Positions 1 through 8,356 of a stretch of 64,000 nucleotides of DNA are shown here, piece by piece. A program made the position numbers and the translations under genes. This DNA comes from DAOUMU01 sp034409055 (GTDB taxonomy: Bacteria > Chloroflexota > Anaerolineae > 4572-78 > J111): NCBI GenBank assembly GCA_034409055.1, contig DAOUMU010000266.1, positions 13,559 through 77,558 of the forward strand. The letters run 5' to 3'. Below the pieces are notes generated by a model. It made no database searches, was not told the origin of the DNA, and saw nothing but the letters and a program-made list of their open reading frames with translations. How positions within the stretch are numbered: the first letter of the stretch is position 1; every line of letters begins with the position of its first letter.

Positions 1-3000
1 AAATTCAGTCCTGAGCCTTCAACCCTGATCCTTGAGTTAGCCCTGACCGGTGATCTGAAGCCCGTCCTGACCGACGATGGAGAGACAATCGAGTTCGCCA
101 CCTCCGCTGGAACGCATGTCCTGCGCTACAGCGAACTCTACGCCGACGACGCCACCGGTCGCCAACTCCCGGCCTATTTTTCCCTCTCTGTCGGGAATCA
201 GGGTAAAGGGCAGACGATTCGCATAATCGTCGATACTACCGCTGCCGTCTATCCCATCACCATCGACCCCCTGACTACCGTCCCCGACTGGGCGGCTGAG
301 AGTAACAAGGCCGGATCTGAGTTCGGCTATTCGGTCAGTACGGCGGGGGATGTGAACGGCGACGGCTACGCCGATGTCATCGTCGGGGCCTGGTACTACG
401 ACAACGGCCAGGTGGGCGAGGGACAAGTTTTCGTCTATCACGGTTCGGCCACAGGTCTAAGTTTAAATGCCAACTGGCTGGCCGAAAGCAACCAGGCCGG
501 AGCCTGGTTTGGGGTATCGGTCAGCACGGCCGGGGACGTCAACGGCGATGGCTACGCCGACGTCATCGCTGGCGCAGAGCTTTACAGCAACGACAACCCG
601 CCGACGACCAACGAGGGAGGGGTCTTTGTCTGGCATGGCTCGGCCAACGGGCTGAACAACGGCCTCAGCGGCAACCCGGCTAATGCCGCTTGGCAGGGCG
701 ATGGCTTCTACAGCCAGGCTCGCTTTGGGACTGCCGTCAGTACGGCGGGGGATGTGAACGGCGACGGCTACGACGATATCGTCGTCGGCGCGCCCTACCA
801 CGACGAAGGCCATACTGACGAAGGGACGGCCTACGGCTGGTTTGGCTCGGTCAATGGGCTTCATAATGGTGTTGACGGCGATGCGGCCACCAATTACGGT
901 TGGAAGCGTGAAGGTGATAGCAATACGGCTTATTTCGGTAGTTCGGTGGGTACAGCGGGTGACGTGAACGGCGACGGCTACGCCGATGTTATCATCGGCG
1001 CGCCCGGCTACAGCAATGGCCAGTCGAGCGAGGGGCGAGTCTTCGTTTATCACGGCGACAGCTCGGGCCTACAATACTACGTCAACTGGACGGCAGAGAG
1101 CGACCAGGCCGATACCTGGTTCGGTAATGCGGTCAGCACGGCCGGAGATGTGAACGGCGACGGCTACTCTGACATTATCGTCGGGGCATACCAGTACGAT
1201 CTTAACCCGCCTTTCTCAATTAACCAGGGTAAGGCTTTCGTCTGGCATGGTTCAGCAAACGGGCTCAACAATGGGGTCAATGGCACTCCGGCCAATGCCA
1301 ATTGGCAGGTCGATAGCGGTCAGGAAGGGGCCGAGTTTGGTTATTCGGTCAGTACGGCCGGCGACGTAAACGGCGACGGCTACGCCGACGTTATCGTCGG
1401 GGCGCATTGGTTCGACTCTGGCAGCGGCGATAATGCCGGGTCGGCCTTCGTCTTCTATGGCTCCGGGAACGGTCTGGGCACAAACGCTGCCTGGTCGCAG
1501 AATGGCAGTAATGCCGGCGCTGAGTTCGGTTATTCGGTCAGTACGGCCGGCGACGTAAACGGCGACGGCTTCGCCGATGTCATCATCGGCGCGCCGAAGT
1601 ACGAAAGCTCGACCTCATCTCCAGACCATACAAACGAGGGCTGGGCTTACGTCTACCACGGCTCGGCCGGTGGCTTGAGCACTACGGATAACTGGCAGAT
1701 CGAGAGCAATAAGCAATTTGCCAATCTCGGTGTCTCGGTGGGCCCGGCCGGAGACGTGAACGGTGATGGTTATGCCGACGTTATCGTCGGCGCGAACGGT
1801 TACGACAACGGAGAGTCGGGTGAAGGACGGGCCTTTGTCTACCACGGCTCGGCGTCGGGCTTGAGTAGTACCGCCAATTGGACGGCCGAAAGTAACCAGG
1901 AAAATGCCTACTTCGGCTACTCGGCCGGTACGGCCGGGGACGTGAACGGCGACGGCTTCGCTGACGTCATCGTCGGGTCGTATGGTTACGACAGCGGACA
2001 AAACAACGAGGGCATAGTGTTCCTCTGGCATGGCTCTGCCGGCGGGCTGGGGGCTAACGGCACGCCGGCCAATGCCGATTGGACGGCAGAGAGCAATCAG
2101 GCCAATGCTACGTTCGGCAAATCGGTGGGCACGGCGGGTGACGTGAACGGCGATGGCTACGCCGACATCATCGTCGGGGCAGACGGGTATAGCAACGGCC
2201 AAGACGACGAGGGGCGGGCTTACGTGTACTACGGCTCGGCCAAGGGCCTGAGCAGTACTGCCAACTGGACGGTTGAGAGCAACCAGGCCGATACCGCGTT
2301 TGGCTCCTCTGTCGGCACAGCCGGAGACGTGAACGGCGACGGCTACACCGACGTTATCATCGGGGCGGCAAGCTACGAAAGCTCTACCTCATCTCCCGAC
2401 CATACAAACGAGGGGCGAGCCTACCTCTACCACGGCTCGGCGACAGGCCTCAGCACCACCGCCAACTGGACGGCCGAGAGCAACCAGGGCTATGCCTTCT
2501 TCGGCCATTCGGTCGGGACGGCGGGCGATGTGAACGGCGACGGCTATGCCGACATCATCGTCGGAGCATATCAGTACACCAGCGGGGCACATTTTAGAGG
2601 GGCCGCTTTTCTCTGGTATGGCGCCTCCACCGGGCTTGGCGCCAGCGGCACGCCGGCCAATGCCGACTGGTCGATAGAGAGTGACCAGGATTATGCTGAG
2701 TTCGGTTATTCGGTGGGTACGGCGGGCGATGTGAACGGTGATGGCTACGCCGATGTCATCATTGGAGCCAAGAACTACGACAACCCCCATATCCAAGAGG
2801 GGCGGGCTTACGTTTATCACGGTTCAGCGTTGGGCCTGAGCAGTACCCCCAACTGGACGGCCGAGAGCAACCGGGAAAATGCCAGCTTTGGCAACTCCGT
2901 CGGTACGGCGGGAGACGTAAACGGCGACGGCTACGCCGATGTCATCGTCGGGGCCCACTACTACCAAGACGTCGAGTGGGCTGAGGGGGCTGCTTTCCTT

Positions 3001-3462
3001 TATTACGGCAACGAGAGGGATGGCTTGCACCTCCTACCGCGCCAGATGCGCACCGACGGTTCGGCCCCCATCCCGCCGCTGTGCATGTCTGATTCGGAAA
3101 CCTCGGTGCAACTACGCCTGATGGGGCGGATGCCCCTGGGCCGGCAGAAGGTCAAGCTGGAGTGGCAGGTAGCTCCCCTGGGTGCCTCCTTCACCGACGC
3201 CTCGGCCATCAAAGGCACCAGCGCCAACTGGATCGACACCGGTACGGCCGGCACCACCATCAGCCAAAACGTGACTGGCCTGACCAAGGGCACTCCTTAT
3301 CACTGGCGTGTCCGCCTGTTGTACCGGCCCGGTAACCCGCTGGGGCAGCACGCCGGTCGGTGGCTGACCATCCCCTGGAATGGCTGGCTGGAACAGGATT
3401 TCCGCACCTATGCGGAGGTTGGTGGTGGAATTTATCTGCCGATCATCTTGAAGGGGAATTAG
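1..3462 (+). CDS. Secreted FG-GAP repeat (integrin-alpha-like beta-propeller) protein, 5' partial
   Basis: The frame is open from base 1, so the true start and signal peptide lie before the window. About 100 residues of non-repeat sequence come first, then 14 repeats of roughly 65 residues, each carrying a GDVNGDGYADVIVGA-type core. That DxNxDGxxD loop is the calcium-binding signature of FG-GAP (integrin alpha) repeats. Fourteen repeats could form two seven-bladed propellers (inference). After the repeats comes a fibronectin-III-like segment of about 120 residues, then the tail IYLPIILKGN. A similar tail ends the beta-helix protein at 20612-22537. The likely role is a cell-surface or secreted adhesin or carbohydrate-interacting protein; the ligand cannot be read from the sequence. 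The gene is GC-rich and internally repetitive at DNA level, so assembly collapse of repeats is possible. A rho-independent terminator follows 28 bp downstream. Confidence 0.9.
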   Translation, partial: KFSPEPSTLILELALTGDLKPVLTDDGETIEFATSAGTHVLRYSELYADDATGRQLPAYFSLSVGNQGKGQTIRIIVDTTAAVYPITIDPLTTVPDWAAESNKAGSEFGYSVSTAGDVNGDGYADVIVGAWYYDNGQVGEGQVFVYHGSATGLSLNANWLAESNQAGAWFGVSVSTAGDVNGDGYADVIAGAELYSNDNPPTTNEGGVFVWHGSANGLNNGLSGNPANAAWQGDGFYSQARFGTAVSTAGDVNGDGYDDIVVGAPYHDEGHTDEGTAYGWFGSVNGLHNGVDGDAATNYGWKREGDSNTAYFGSSVGTAGDVNGDGYADVIIGAPGYSNGQSSEGRVFVYHGDSSGLQYYVNWTAESDQADTWFGNAVSTAGDVNGDGYSDIIVGAYQYDLNPPFSINQGKAFVWHGSANGLNNGVNGTPANANWQVDSGQEGAEFGYSVSTAGDVNGDGYADVIVGAHWFDSGSGDNAGSAFVFYGSGNGLGTNAAWSQNGSNAGAEFGYSVSTAGDVNGDGFADVIIGAPKYESSTSSPDHTNEGWAYVYHGSAGGLSTTDNWQIESNKQFANLGVSVGPAGDVNGDGYADVIVGANGYDNGESGEGRAFVYHGSASGLSSTANWTAESNQENAYFGYSAGTAGDVNGDGFADVIVGSYGYDSGQNNEGIVFLWHGSAGGLGANGTPANADWTAESNQANATFGKSVGTAGDVNGDGYADIIVGADGYSNGQDDEGRAYVYYGSAKGLSSTANWTVESNQADTAFGSSVGTAGDVNGDGYTDVIIGAASYESSTSSPDHTNEGRAYLYHGSATGLSTTANWTAESNQGYAFFGHSVGTAGDVNGDGYADIIVGAYQYTSGAHFRGAAFLWYGASTGLGASGTPANADWSIESDQDYAEFGYSVGTAGDVNGDGYADVIIGAKNYDNPHIQEGRAYVYHGSALGLSSTPNWTAESNRENASFGNSVGTAGDVNGDGYADVIVGAHYYQDVEWAEGAAFLYYGNERDGLHLLPRQMRTDGSAPIPPLCMSDSETSVQLRLMGRMPLGRQKVKLEWQVAPLGASFTDASAIKGTSANWIDTGTAGTTISQNVTGLTKGTPYHWRVRLLYRPGNPLGQHAGRWLTIPWNGWLEQDFRTYAEVGGGIYLPIILKGN

Positions 3463-3490
3463 CATAGAACGTTTCACCCAAATAGCTTAC

Positions 3491-3517
3491 AAAAGCCGCC
3501 GAATAGGGCGGCTTTTT
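3491..3517 (+). terminator. Rho-independent terminator
   Basis: AAAAGCCGCC and GGCGGCTTTT form a perfect 10-bp stem around a 6-nt loop, and the 3' arm runs into a T tract. It sits just after the FG-GAP gene and insulates it from the nad operon. Confidence 0.85.
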
Positions 3518-3558
3518 ATCGTCTGTGTTCGTTCTATTACAAAATTGAGTGGTCAAAT

Positions 3559-3586
3559 TTGACATTCATAGTTGTCAGGCTATACT
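3559..3586 (+). promoter_or_regulatory. Sigma-70-type promoter of nadC-nadA-nadB
   Basis: A perfect -35 hexamer TTGACA (3559-3564) is followed by a 16-bp spacer and TATACT (3581-3586). It lies about 45 bp before nadC, directly after the terminator of the preceding gene. No NadR or NrtR operator was recognised. Confidence 0.65.
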
Positions 3587-3630
3587 TAGTGTGTGATCTA
3601 CACTATTAACTTTTTTATGCATGATATCCA

Positions 3631-4473
3631 ATGAACGACATATTAACGCAAGTCAAACCTATTATCCAAAACGCGCTGGCCGAGGATATCGGCGACGGAG
3701 ACGTGACCACCGCTTGCATCCTGCCCCCTAAGGCCACATTTAATGGCCGGTTCATAGCCAAAGCAAACGGCATCGTGGCCGGCCTGGAGGTGGCCAGGCT
3801 AACTTTCGCCCTGATCGACAAGCACGTGCAGTTTATGGCTCACATTACCGATGGGGATCCGGTGAAAGCAGGCCAGGTCATTGCCACCGTAAACGGACCG
3901 GGGCGGGCCTTGCTCAGTGGTGAACGGGTGGCCCTTAATCTCCTGCAACGGATGTCAGGGATTGCCACCCTCACCCGCCAGTTTGTAGAGGCCGTGCAGG
4001 GAACCCCGGCCGTCATCCTGGACACACGTAAGACGGTGCCTGGCCTGCGGATTCTGGACAAATGGGCCGTGCGGCTGGGCGGGGGGCAAAATCACCGCTT
4101 CGGTCTATATGATATGGTGCTCATCAAAGATAATCACATTGCCGCCGCCGGTAGTATCTCTGAAGCCGTCAAGTACGTGCGAGCCGGGGACAAACGAGGC
4201 CGGGCCATTGAGGTCGAAGTAAAATCGCTGACGGAGCTGCAAGAGGCCCTGGAATTGGCGGTCGACCGAATCTTGCTCGACAACATGAGTTTAGCCGAAA
4301 TGCGCGCAGCAGTTCATCTAACCAAAGGTCGCGTGCCCCTGGAAGCATCGGGCAACATGAGCCTCGACAATGTGGCCGCTGTCGCCGCCACCGGTATCGA
4401 TTACATCTCAGTTGGCCGGTTAACCCACTCGGTGCAGGCGCTAGATATCAGTCTTTTACTCGATGGAGATTAG
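3631..4473 (+). CDS. nadC: Nicotinate-nucleotide pyrophosphorylase (quinolinate phosphoribosyltransferase)
   Basis: This enzyme converts quinolinate and PRPP to nicotinate mononucleotide, CO2 and PPi, the committed step into NAD in the de novo pathway. The 280-residue length is normal. The family core DTRKTVPGLR (residues 131-140) is followed by the GGGQNHRFGL and DMVLIKDNH motifs (about 150-169) that bind quinolinate and phosphate. EVEVKSL and the C-terminal GNMSLDNV and ISVGRLTHS strands complete the barrel. It is first of three nad genes in one direction and is followed by nadA after a 64-bp spacer that holds a hairpin. The ATG start at 3631 gives the expected N-terminus. No anomaly was seen. 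Confidence 0.97.
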   Translation: MNDILTQVKPIIQNALAEDIGDGDVTTACILPPKATFNGRFIAKANGIVAGLEVARLTFALIDKHVQFMAHITDGDPVKAGQVIATVNGPGRALLSGERVALNLLQRMSGIATLTRQFVEAVQGTPAVILDTRKTVPGLRILDKWAVRLGGGQNHRFGLYDMVLIKDNHIAAAGSISEAVKYVRAGDKRGRAIEVEVKSLTELQEALELAVDRILLDNMSLAEMRAAVHLTKGRVPLEASGNMSLDNVAAVAATGIDYISVGRLTHSVQALDISLLLDGD

Positions 4474-4522
4474 AGACTGGGGATTAGAGATTAGAAATAT
4501 ACATCTCTAATCCCCAATCTCT
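4472..4522 (+). repeat. 19-bp inverted repeat between nadC and nadA
   Basis: The arms at 4472-4490 and 4504-4522 are complementary over 19 bp with one mismatch (AGAGACTGGGGATTAGAGA against the complement of its partner), around a 13-nt loop. There is no T tract. In the transcript it would be a strong intercistronic hairpin that could alter nadA-nadB stability, or it may be a short palindromic repeat insertion. Confidence 0.75.
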
Positions 4523-4537
4523 GGAAAGAGGTAAAGA

Positions 4538-5587
4538 ATGTCTATAGAAGAAACTTATCAACAAATGAAAGCCAAGCTCAGTCACGTGGTGCCGGACGTC
4601 GAGCTGCGCTATAAAGCCGAGTTGGCCTATGAAATCAATCAACTGAAAAAAGAGAAAAATGCGGTCATTTTAGGGCATAACTATATGGAGCCGGCTTTAT
4701 ACCACTCCATTCCCGATTACACCGGCGACTCCCTGGGACTCAGTCGCCAAGCAGCAGAAACTGATAAAGATATTATCGTCTTCTGTGGGGTAAGATTTAT
4801 GGCCGAAACTGCCAAAATACTCAACCCCGAGAAAACGGTGCTGCTGCCGGCCGAAAAGGCGGGCTGTTCATTAGCCGCCAGTATCACCGCAGAAGATGTG
4901 CGGCAACTCAAAAAACAGTTTCCCGGCGTTCCGGTCGTAACTTATGTTAATACGTATGCTGATGTCAAAGCCGAGTCTGACATTTGCTGCACTTCAGGGA
5001 ATGCCGTGGCCGTGGTAGAGTCACTCAACAGTGACACCATCATCTTTATTCCCGACGAGTACTTAGCCAGAAACGTGGCCAGGGAAACCGGCAAACATAT
5101 CATCATCCCGACCCAACTGCCCAAGAGGAATGGTTCAGGCGATAAATTCGATACAGAACTGGACTACCAGATGATTGGCTGGCACGGCAGGTGTGAAGTC
5201 CATGAAAAATTCACCGTCCAGGATATCATTAACGTCAGACACCAATTCCCGGACGTGGCCATCCTGGCCCACCCGGAGTGTAGCCCTGAGGTAGTTGAGG
5301 CCGCCAATTTCTCCGGCAGCACCTCGGCTATGATCAAGTATGTGGAACAAACAGATCTACCCCACTACTTGTTGCTGACGGAATGTGCTATGGGTGACAA
5401 CGTCGCTGCGGCCAACCCTGACAAAGAGATGTTGCGACTGTGCAGCGTACGCTGTCCCCATATGAACGAAATCACTCTGGAAAACACCCTCAATGCCCTA
5501 AAGTACAACCAATACGTGATTGAGGTTCCGGAGGAGATTCGAGTCAGAGCAGTGAAATCAGTAGAACGAATGTTAGCCATTGGATAA
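4538..5587 (+). CDS. nadA: Quinolinate synthase A
   Basis: NadA condenses iminoaspartate with dihydroxyacetone phosphate to quinolinate and needs a [4Fe-4S] cluster. The protein has 349 residues, in the range of the shorter NadA class. The three likely cluster ligands are visible: Cys110 in KAGCSLA, Cys248 in AHPECSPE and Cys306 in RCPHM. Substrate-binding motifs LGHNYM (46-50), YTGDSLGLSR (61-70) and GVRFMAET are also present. An AAAGAGG ribosome-binding site precedes the ATG. The gene lies between nadC and nadB, with only 3 bp to nadB, so translation is probably coupled. The Fe-S enzyme and the oxygen-tolerant NadB occur together, as is usual. Confidence 0.97.
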   Translation: MSIEETYQQMKAKLSHVVPDVELRYKAELAYEINQLKKEKNAVILGHNYMEPALYHSIPDYTGDSLGLSRQAAETDKDIIVFCGVRFMAETAKILNPEKTVLLPAEKAGCSLAASITAEDVRQLKKQFPGVPVVTYVNTYADVKAESDICCTSGNAVAVVESLNSDTIIFIPDEYLARNVARETGKHIIIPTQLPKRNGSGDKFDTELDYQMIGWHGRCEVHEKFTVQDIINVRHQFPDVAILAHPECSPEVVEAANFSGSTSAMIKYVEQTDLPHYLLLTECAMGDNVAAANPDKEMLRLCSVRCPHMNEITLENTLNALKYNQYVIEVPEEIRVRAVKSVERMLAIG

Positions 5588-5590
5588 ACA

Positions 5591-7162
5591 ATGACCGATT
5601 ATCTTGAAACCGAAGTACTCGTCATCGGTTGTGGCATCGCTGGCAGTACGGCTGCTCTCCAACTGGCCGATGCCGGTATACCGGTGACCGTGGTTACCCG
5701 GACCCAGGATCCGCATGAGACCAACACTTACTACGCCCAGGGAGGAATTATTTATCGCGGGGCTGAGGACTCGCCGGCGCTATTGGTCGAAGATTTGACC
5801 CGGGCCGGCGCGGGTCACTGTAATCCCAAGGCGGTGGCCGTGCTGGCCGAGGAAGGGCCGGAATTGGTCCGAAAGATCCTGCTGGAAAAAGTGGGCGTTT
5901 CCTTTGATCGCACCGCCGACGGTGAACTGGCCGTGATTCGTGAAGGCAGCCACTCGACCCCCCGTATCTTGCATGCGACTGACGCCACGGGCCGGGCCAT
6001 AGAGGTGGCCCTCATCAAAGCCTTGCGTGACCATCCCAATGTCACCCTCCTGACAGGTCACACGGCGGTGGATCTGCTAACCCCGGCCCATCATGCTCGC
6101 AACCGGCTGACTATTTATGAGCCCCATGCCTGCGTGGGCGCTTATCTCCTGGATCAGGCCGGCCAGCGGGTGATCTGTTGTCTGGCCAAAAAGACCATCC
6201 TGGCCAGTGGTGGCCTGGGCCAAATTTTTCTGCGCTCCAGCAATCCAGCCGGAGCACGAGGTGATGGCCTGGCCATGGCTTATCGGGCCGGGGCCCGGGT
6301 GATCAATTGTGAGTTCATCCAGTTTCATCCCACTACCTTTCATCACCAACAAGCCCCCCACTTTCTGATCTCCGAGGCGGTGCGAGGGGCCGGGGCGCGT
6401 CTGGTTGATGTCAATGGTGAGCCCTTTATGCAAAAGTACGATCCCGAGTGGAAGGACCTGGCCCCACGTGACGTCGTCTCCCGCAGTATGCACCAGGAGA
6501 TGCTGGCCCGAGATGTACCCAATATGTACCTGGATCTGCGCTCTTACCTCCCGGCTGAACACATCCGAGAAGAATTTCCCAATATCTATGAGAGTTGCTT
6601 AACCTACGGCATAGACATCACCCGTGATTTGGTGCCGGTGGTCCCGGCTGCCCACTACTTCTGTGGCGGCATCTGGACCGACGAATGGGGACGATCTACG
6701 ATAGCCCATCTTTATGCCGTGGGTGAAGTGGCCTGCACCGGGGTTCACGGGGCCAATCGGCTGGCCAGCGCCTCGCTCCTGGAGGGAGTGACCTGGGGAG
6801 ACCGAACCGCCCAACATATTCAACACACCTTGGCCGATGATCAACCGTCTATTCAACCGGCCGATATCCCGCCCTGGCACGACACCGGTCTGGAAATAGC
6901 AGACCCGGCCCTCATCAGTCAGGATATGAACTCCATTAAGCGTAGCATGTGGAATTATGTGGGGTTGGTGAGAACCAGGCCCCGTTTACAGCGGGCGATC
7001 CACGCCTTACGTCACCTGGAACTTGAGATTGAACAATTCTATCGCACCACTCGTCTGAGCGATGACCTGATTGGCCTGCGCAACGCCGTGCGAGCGGCCA
7101 TCATTGTCACTAATGCCGCCTGGGAAAATAAGAAGAGCATGGGATGCCATTACCGGGTCTGA
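5591..7162 (+). CDS. nadB: L-aspartate oxidase
   Basis: This FAD enzyme oxidises L-aspartate to iminoaspartate, which NadA uses. The N-terminal Rossmann motif VIGCGIAGSTAALQLADAG and the flavin-binding THYYAQGG-like segment (here NTYYAQGGI) are typical. The catalytic region has EFIQFHPTTF, RGAGARLVDVNG and APRDVVSRSM, followed by PAAHYFCGGIWTDEWG and GEVACTGVHGANRLASASLLE. All are hallmarks of the succinate-dehydrogenase/aspartate-oxidase flavoprotein family, with the NadB-type PAAHY. The 523-residue length is normal. It is the last gene of the nad operon, 3 bp after nadA. A new promoter for the next gene begins 30 bp downstream. Confidence 0.97.
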   Translation: MTDYLETEVLVIGCGIAGSTAALQLADAGIPVTVVTRTQDPHETNTYYAQGGIIYRGAEDSPALLVEDLTRAGAGHCNPKAVAVLAEEGPELVRKILLEKVGVSFDRTADGELAVIREGSHSTPRILHATDATGRAIEVALIKALRDHPNVTLLTGHTAVDLLTPAHHARNRLTIYEPHACVGAYLLDQAGQRVICCLAKKTILASGGLGQIFLRSSNPAGARGDGLAMAYRAGARVINCEFIQFHPTTFHHQQAPHFLISEAVRGAGARLVDVNGEPFMQKYDPEWKDLAPRDVVSRSMHQEMLARDVPNMYLDLRSYLPAEHIREEFPNIYESCLTYGIDITRDLVPVVPAAHYFCGGIWTDEWGRSTIAHLYAVGEVACTGVHGANRLASASLLEGVTWGDRTAQHIQHTLADDQPSIQPADIPPWHDTGLEIADPALISQDMNSIKRSMWNYVGLVRTRPRLQRAIHALRHLELEIEQFYRTTRLSDDLIGLRNAVRAAIIVTNAAWENKKSMGCHYRV

Positions 7163-7191
7163 GTGGGACAGTAGTGAATGTTACAGCAAGA

Positions 7192-7220
7192 TTGCAGATT
7201 AACTTTGCAGATGGTATAAT
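7192..7220 (+). promoter_or_regulatory. Promoter of the stand-alone response regulator
   Basis: TTGCAG (7192-7197), a 17-bp spacer and the consensus TATAAT (7215-7220) lie about 60 bp before the start at 7279. This makes the regulator a separate transcription unit from the nad genes. Confidence 0.6.
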
Positions 7221-7278
7221 TTTTTATACAGGTGAAAAAAATTCAACCCAAATTTAACCTGCTAGCATATTCAGGCCT

Positions 7279-7659
7279 ATGAAAAATCTAAAAATTCTGG
7301 TTATAGATGACGACGCAACGACCTGTAGTTTGTTAGAAACAGTGCTACAGATGGAAAACTATCAAACCGCGTCCACTAACAAAATAGAGAAGGGCGACAT
7401 CATAGCCCTCCTCAACAATGAAAAGCCTCATATGCTCATTTTAGACTTTCACCTGGGATCTACAGAGACTCTTGAGTCTGTGACCACGATCCGAGCCAAT
7501 GCAGATTGGCAAAATCTACCCATCTTGATGACCTCGGCTATAGACCGAGGTCAGGAATGTCTAAAAGCAGGAGCCAACGAATTTATTCTTAAACCTTTCG
7601 ACTGGCAGGAGATAACCAAAAGCGTCAATCAAATGTGCGATCATCTTAACAGGAGGTAA
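7279..7659 (+). CDS. Single-domain response regulator (CheY-like receiver)
   Basis: The 126 residues form only a receiver domain. The acidic pocket is VIDDD near the N-terminus, the phospho-acceptor Asp is in MLILDFHLG, the Thr/Ser position is in LMTSA and the conserved Lys is in ILKPFD. No output domain follows, so it probably works by protein-protein contact, as CheY or Spo0F do. No kinase is adjacent; the two kinases in the window are near 35 and 48 kb. The base composition is more AT-rich than the nad genes. The partner cannot be named from context. Confidence 0.9.
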   Translation: MKNLKILVIDDDATTCSLLETVLQMENYQTASTNKIEKGDIIALLNNEKPHMLILDFHLGSTETLESVTTIRANADWQNLPILMTSAIDRGQECLKAGANEFILKPFDWQEITKSVNQMCDHLNRR

Positions 7660-8356
7660 AGTATCTCAAAGAAACATTTATTATTTTAGGGTTCCATTTT
7701 ATTATCTTGCCGTCACAAAGCGAAATTAATTTATCCAATTTTACCGGGTGACGGGCATCAAAACCAGAATTAGCCAGGAAAAGGGGGCTTAACAAAACGT
7801 GAGAGGTAAGCGACATCAAGCATCGTTGCCACGTTTTATTCTCCCCAGGTCATTAGTCACGCTGGTATGAAATTCAAATTCTGGTTTGATTAATAATTTG
7901 CCCAGCCACCAGAGGATAATCGTCTCCTCCCTAAATATATTATTATTCGCGTCACGTGACGTAAGGTAAGTCGTCAACTGCCCGCAGCACGATTGGCAAG
8001 TTAGCAGCTTACGTAGGGCAGAAAGGAAAATTCCTACTTATATAAATTAGGGAGGCTTTGTTACGCGCCATAAGGACGATTTATTATTTGTTTATTGATG
8101 GTAAGTTGGAACCCTCGCTTAAATTATTTCGCCAGTATATACCCCCCTGGTTTCGTAATATTCGAGCCGATAGTTTTAGAGCGTGCCTGTTTTCAGGGTA
8201 AAAAACCGAGTTTTTACTCAGACACCCGCTATAAACAGCCTACTTTAATTGCTGAAACAACACCTCTTTTTATAGGCGGCTCGACAACCAGGTAATTTCA
8301 GGGAGTGTATGCTGCTAAAATCACCCACTAAACAAATAAATATGCGAGGTTATATT
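7660..8356. other. Intergenic region, about 700 bp, no convincing gene
   Basis: This stretch is AT-rich and has only short spurious frames. The one clear structure is a perfect 12-bp palindrome CGTCACGTGACG (7950-7961) with a CACGTG core, a possible operator. Nothing else was recognised. Confidence 0.5.

Noticed and set aside
37..3477. Long minus-strand frames and a plus-strand frame under the FG-GAP gene
   Set aside because: They repeat with the period of the FG-GAP units and are antisense or shifted shadows of its biased codons.
8095..8295. 66-residue frame upstream of the PHP-AlbA_2 gene
   Set aside because: No ribosome-binding site, no recognisable motif, AT-rich composition.
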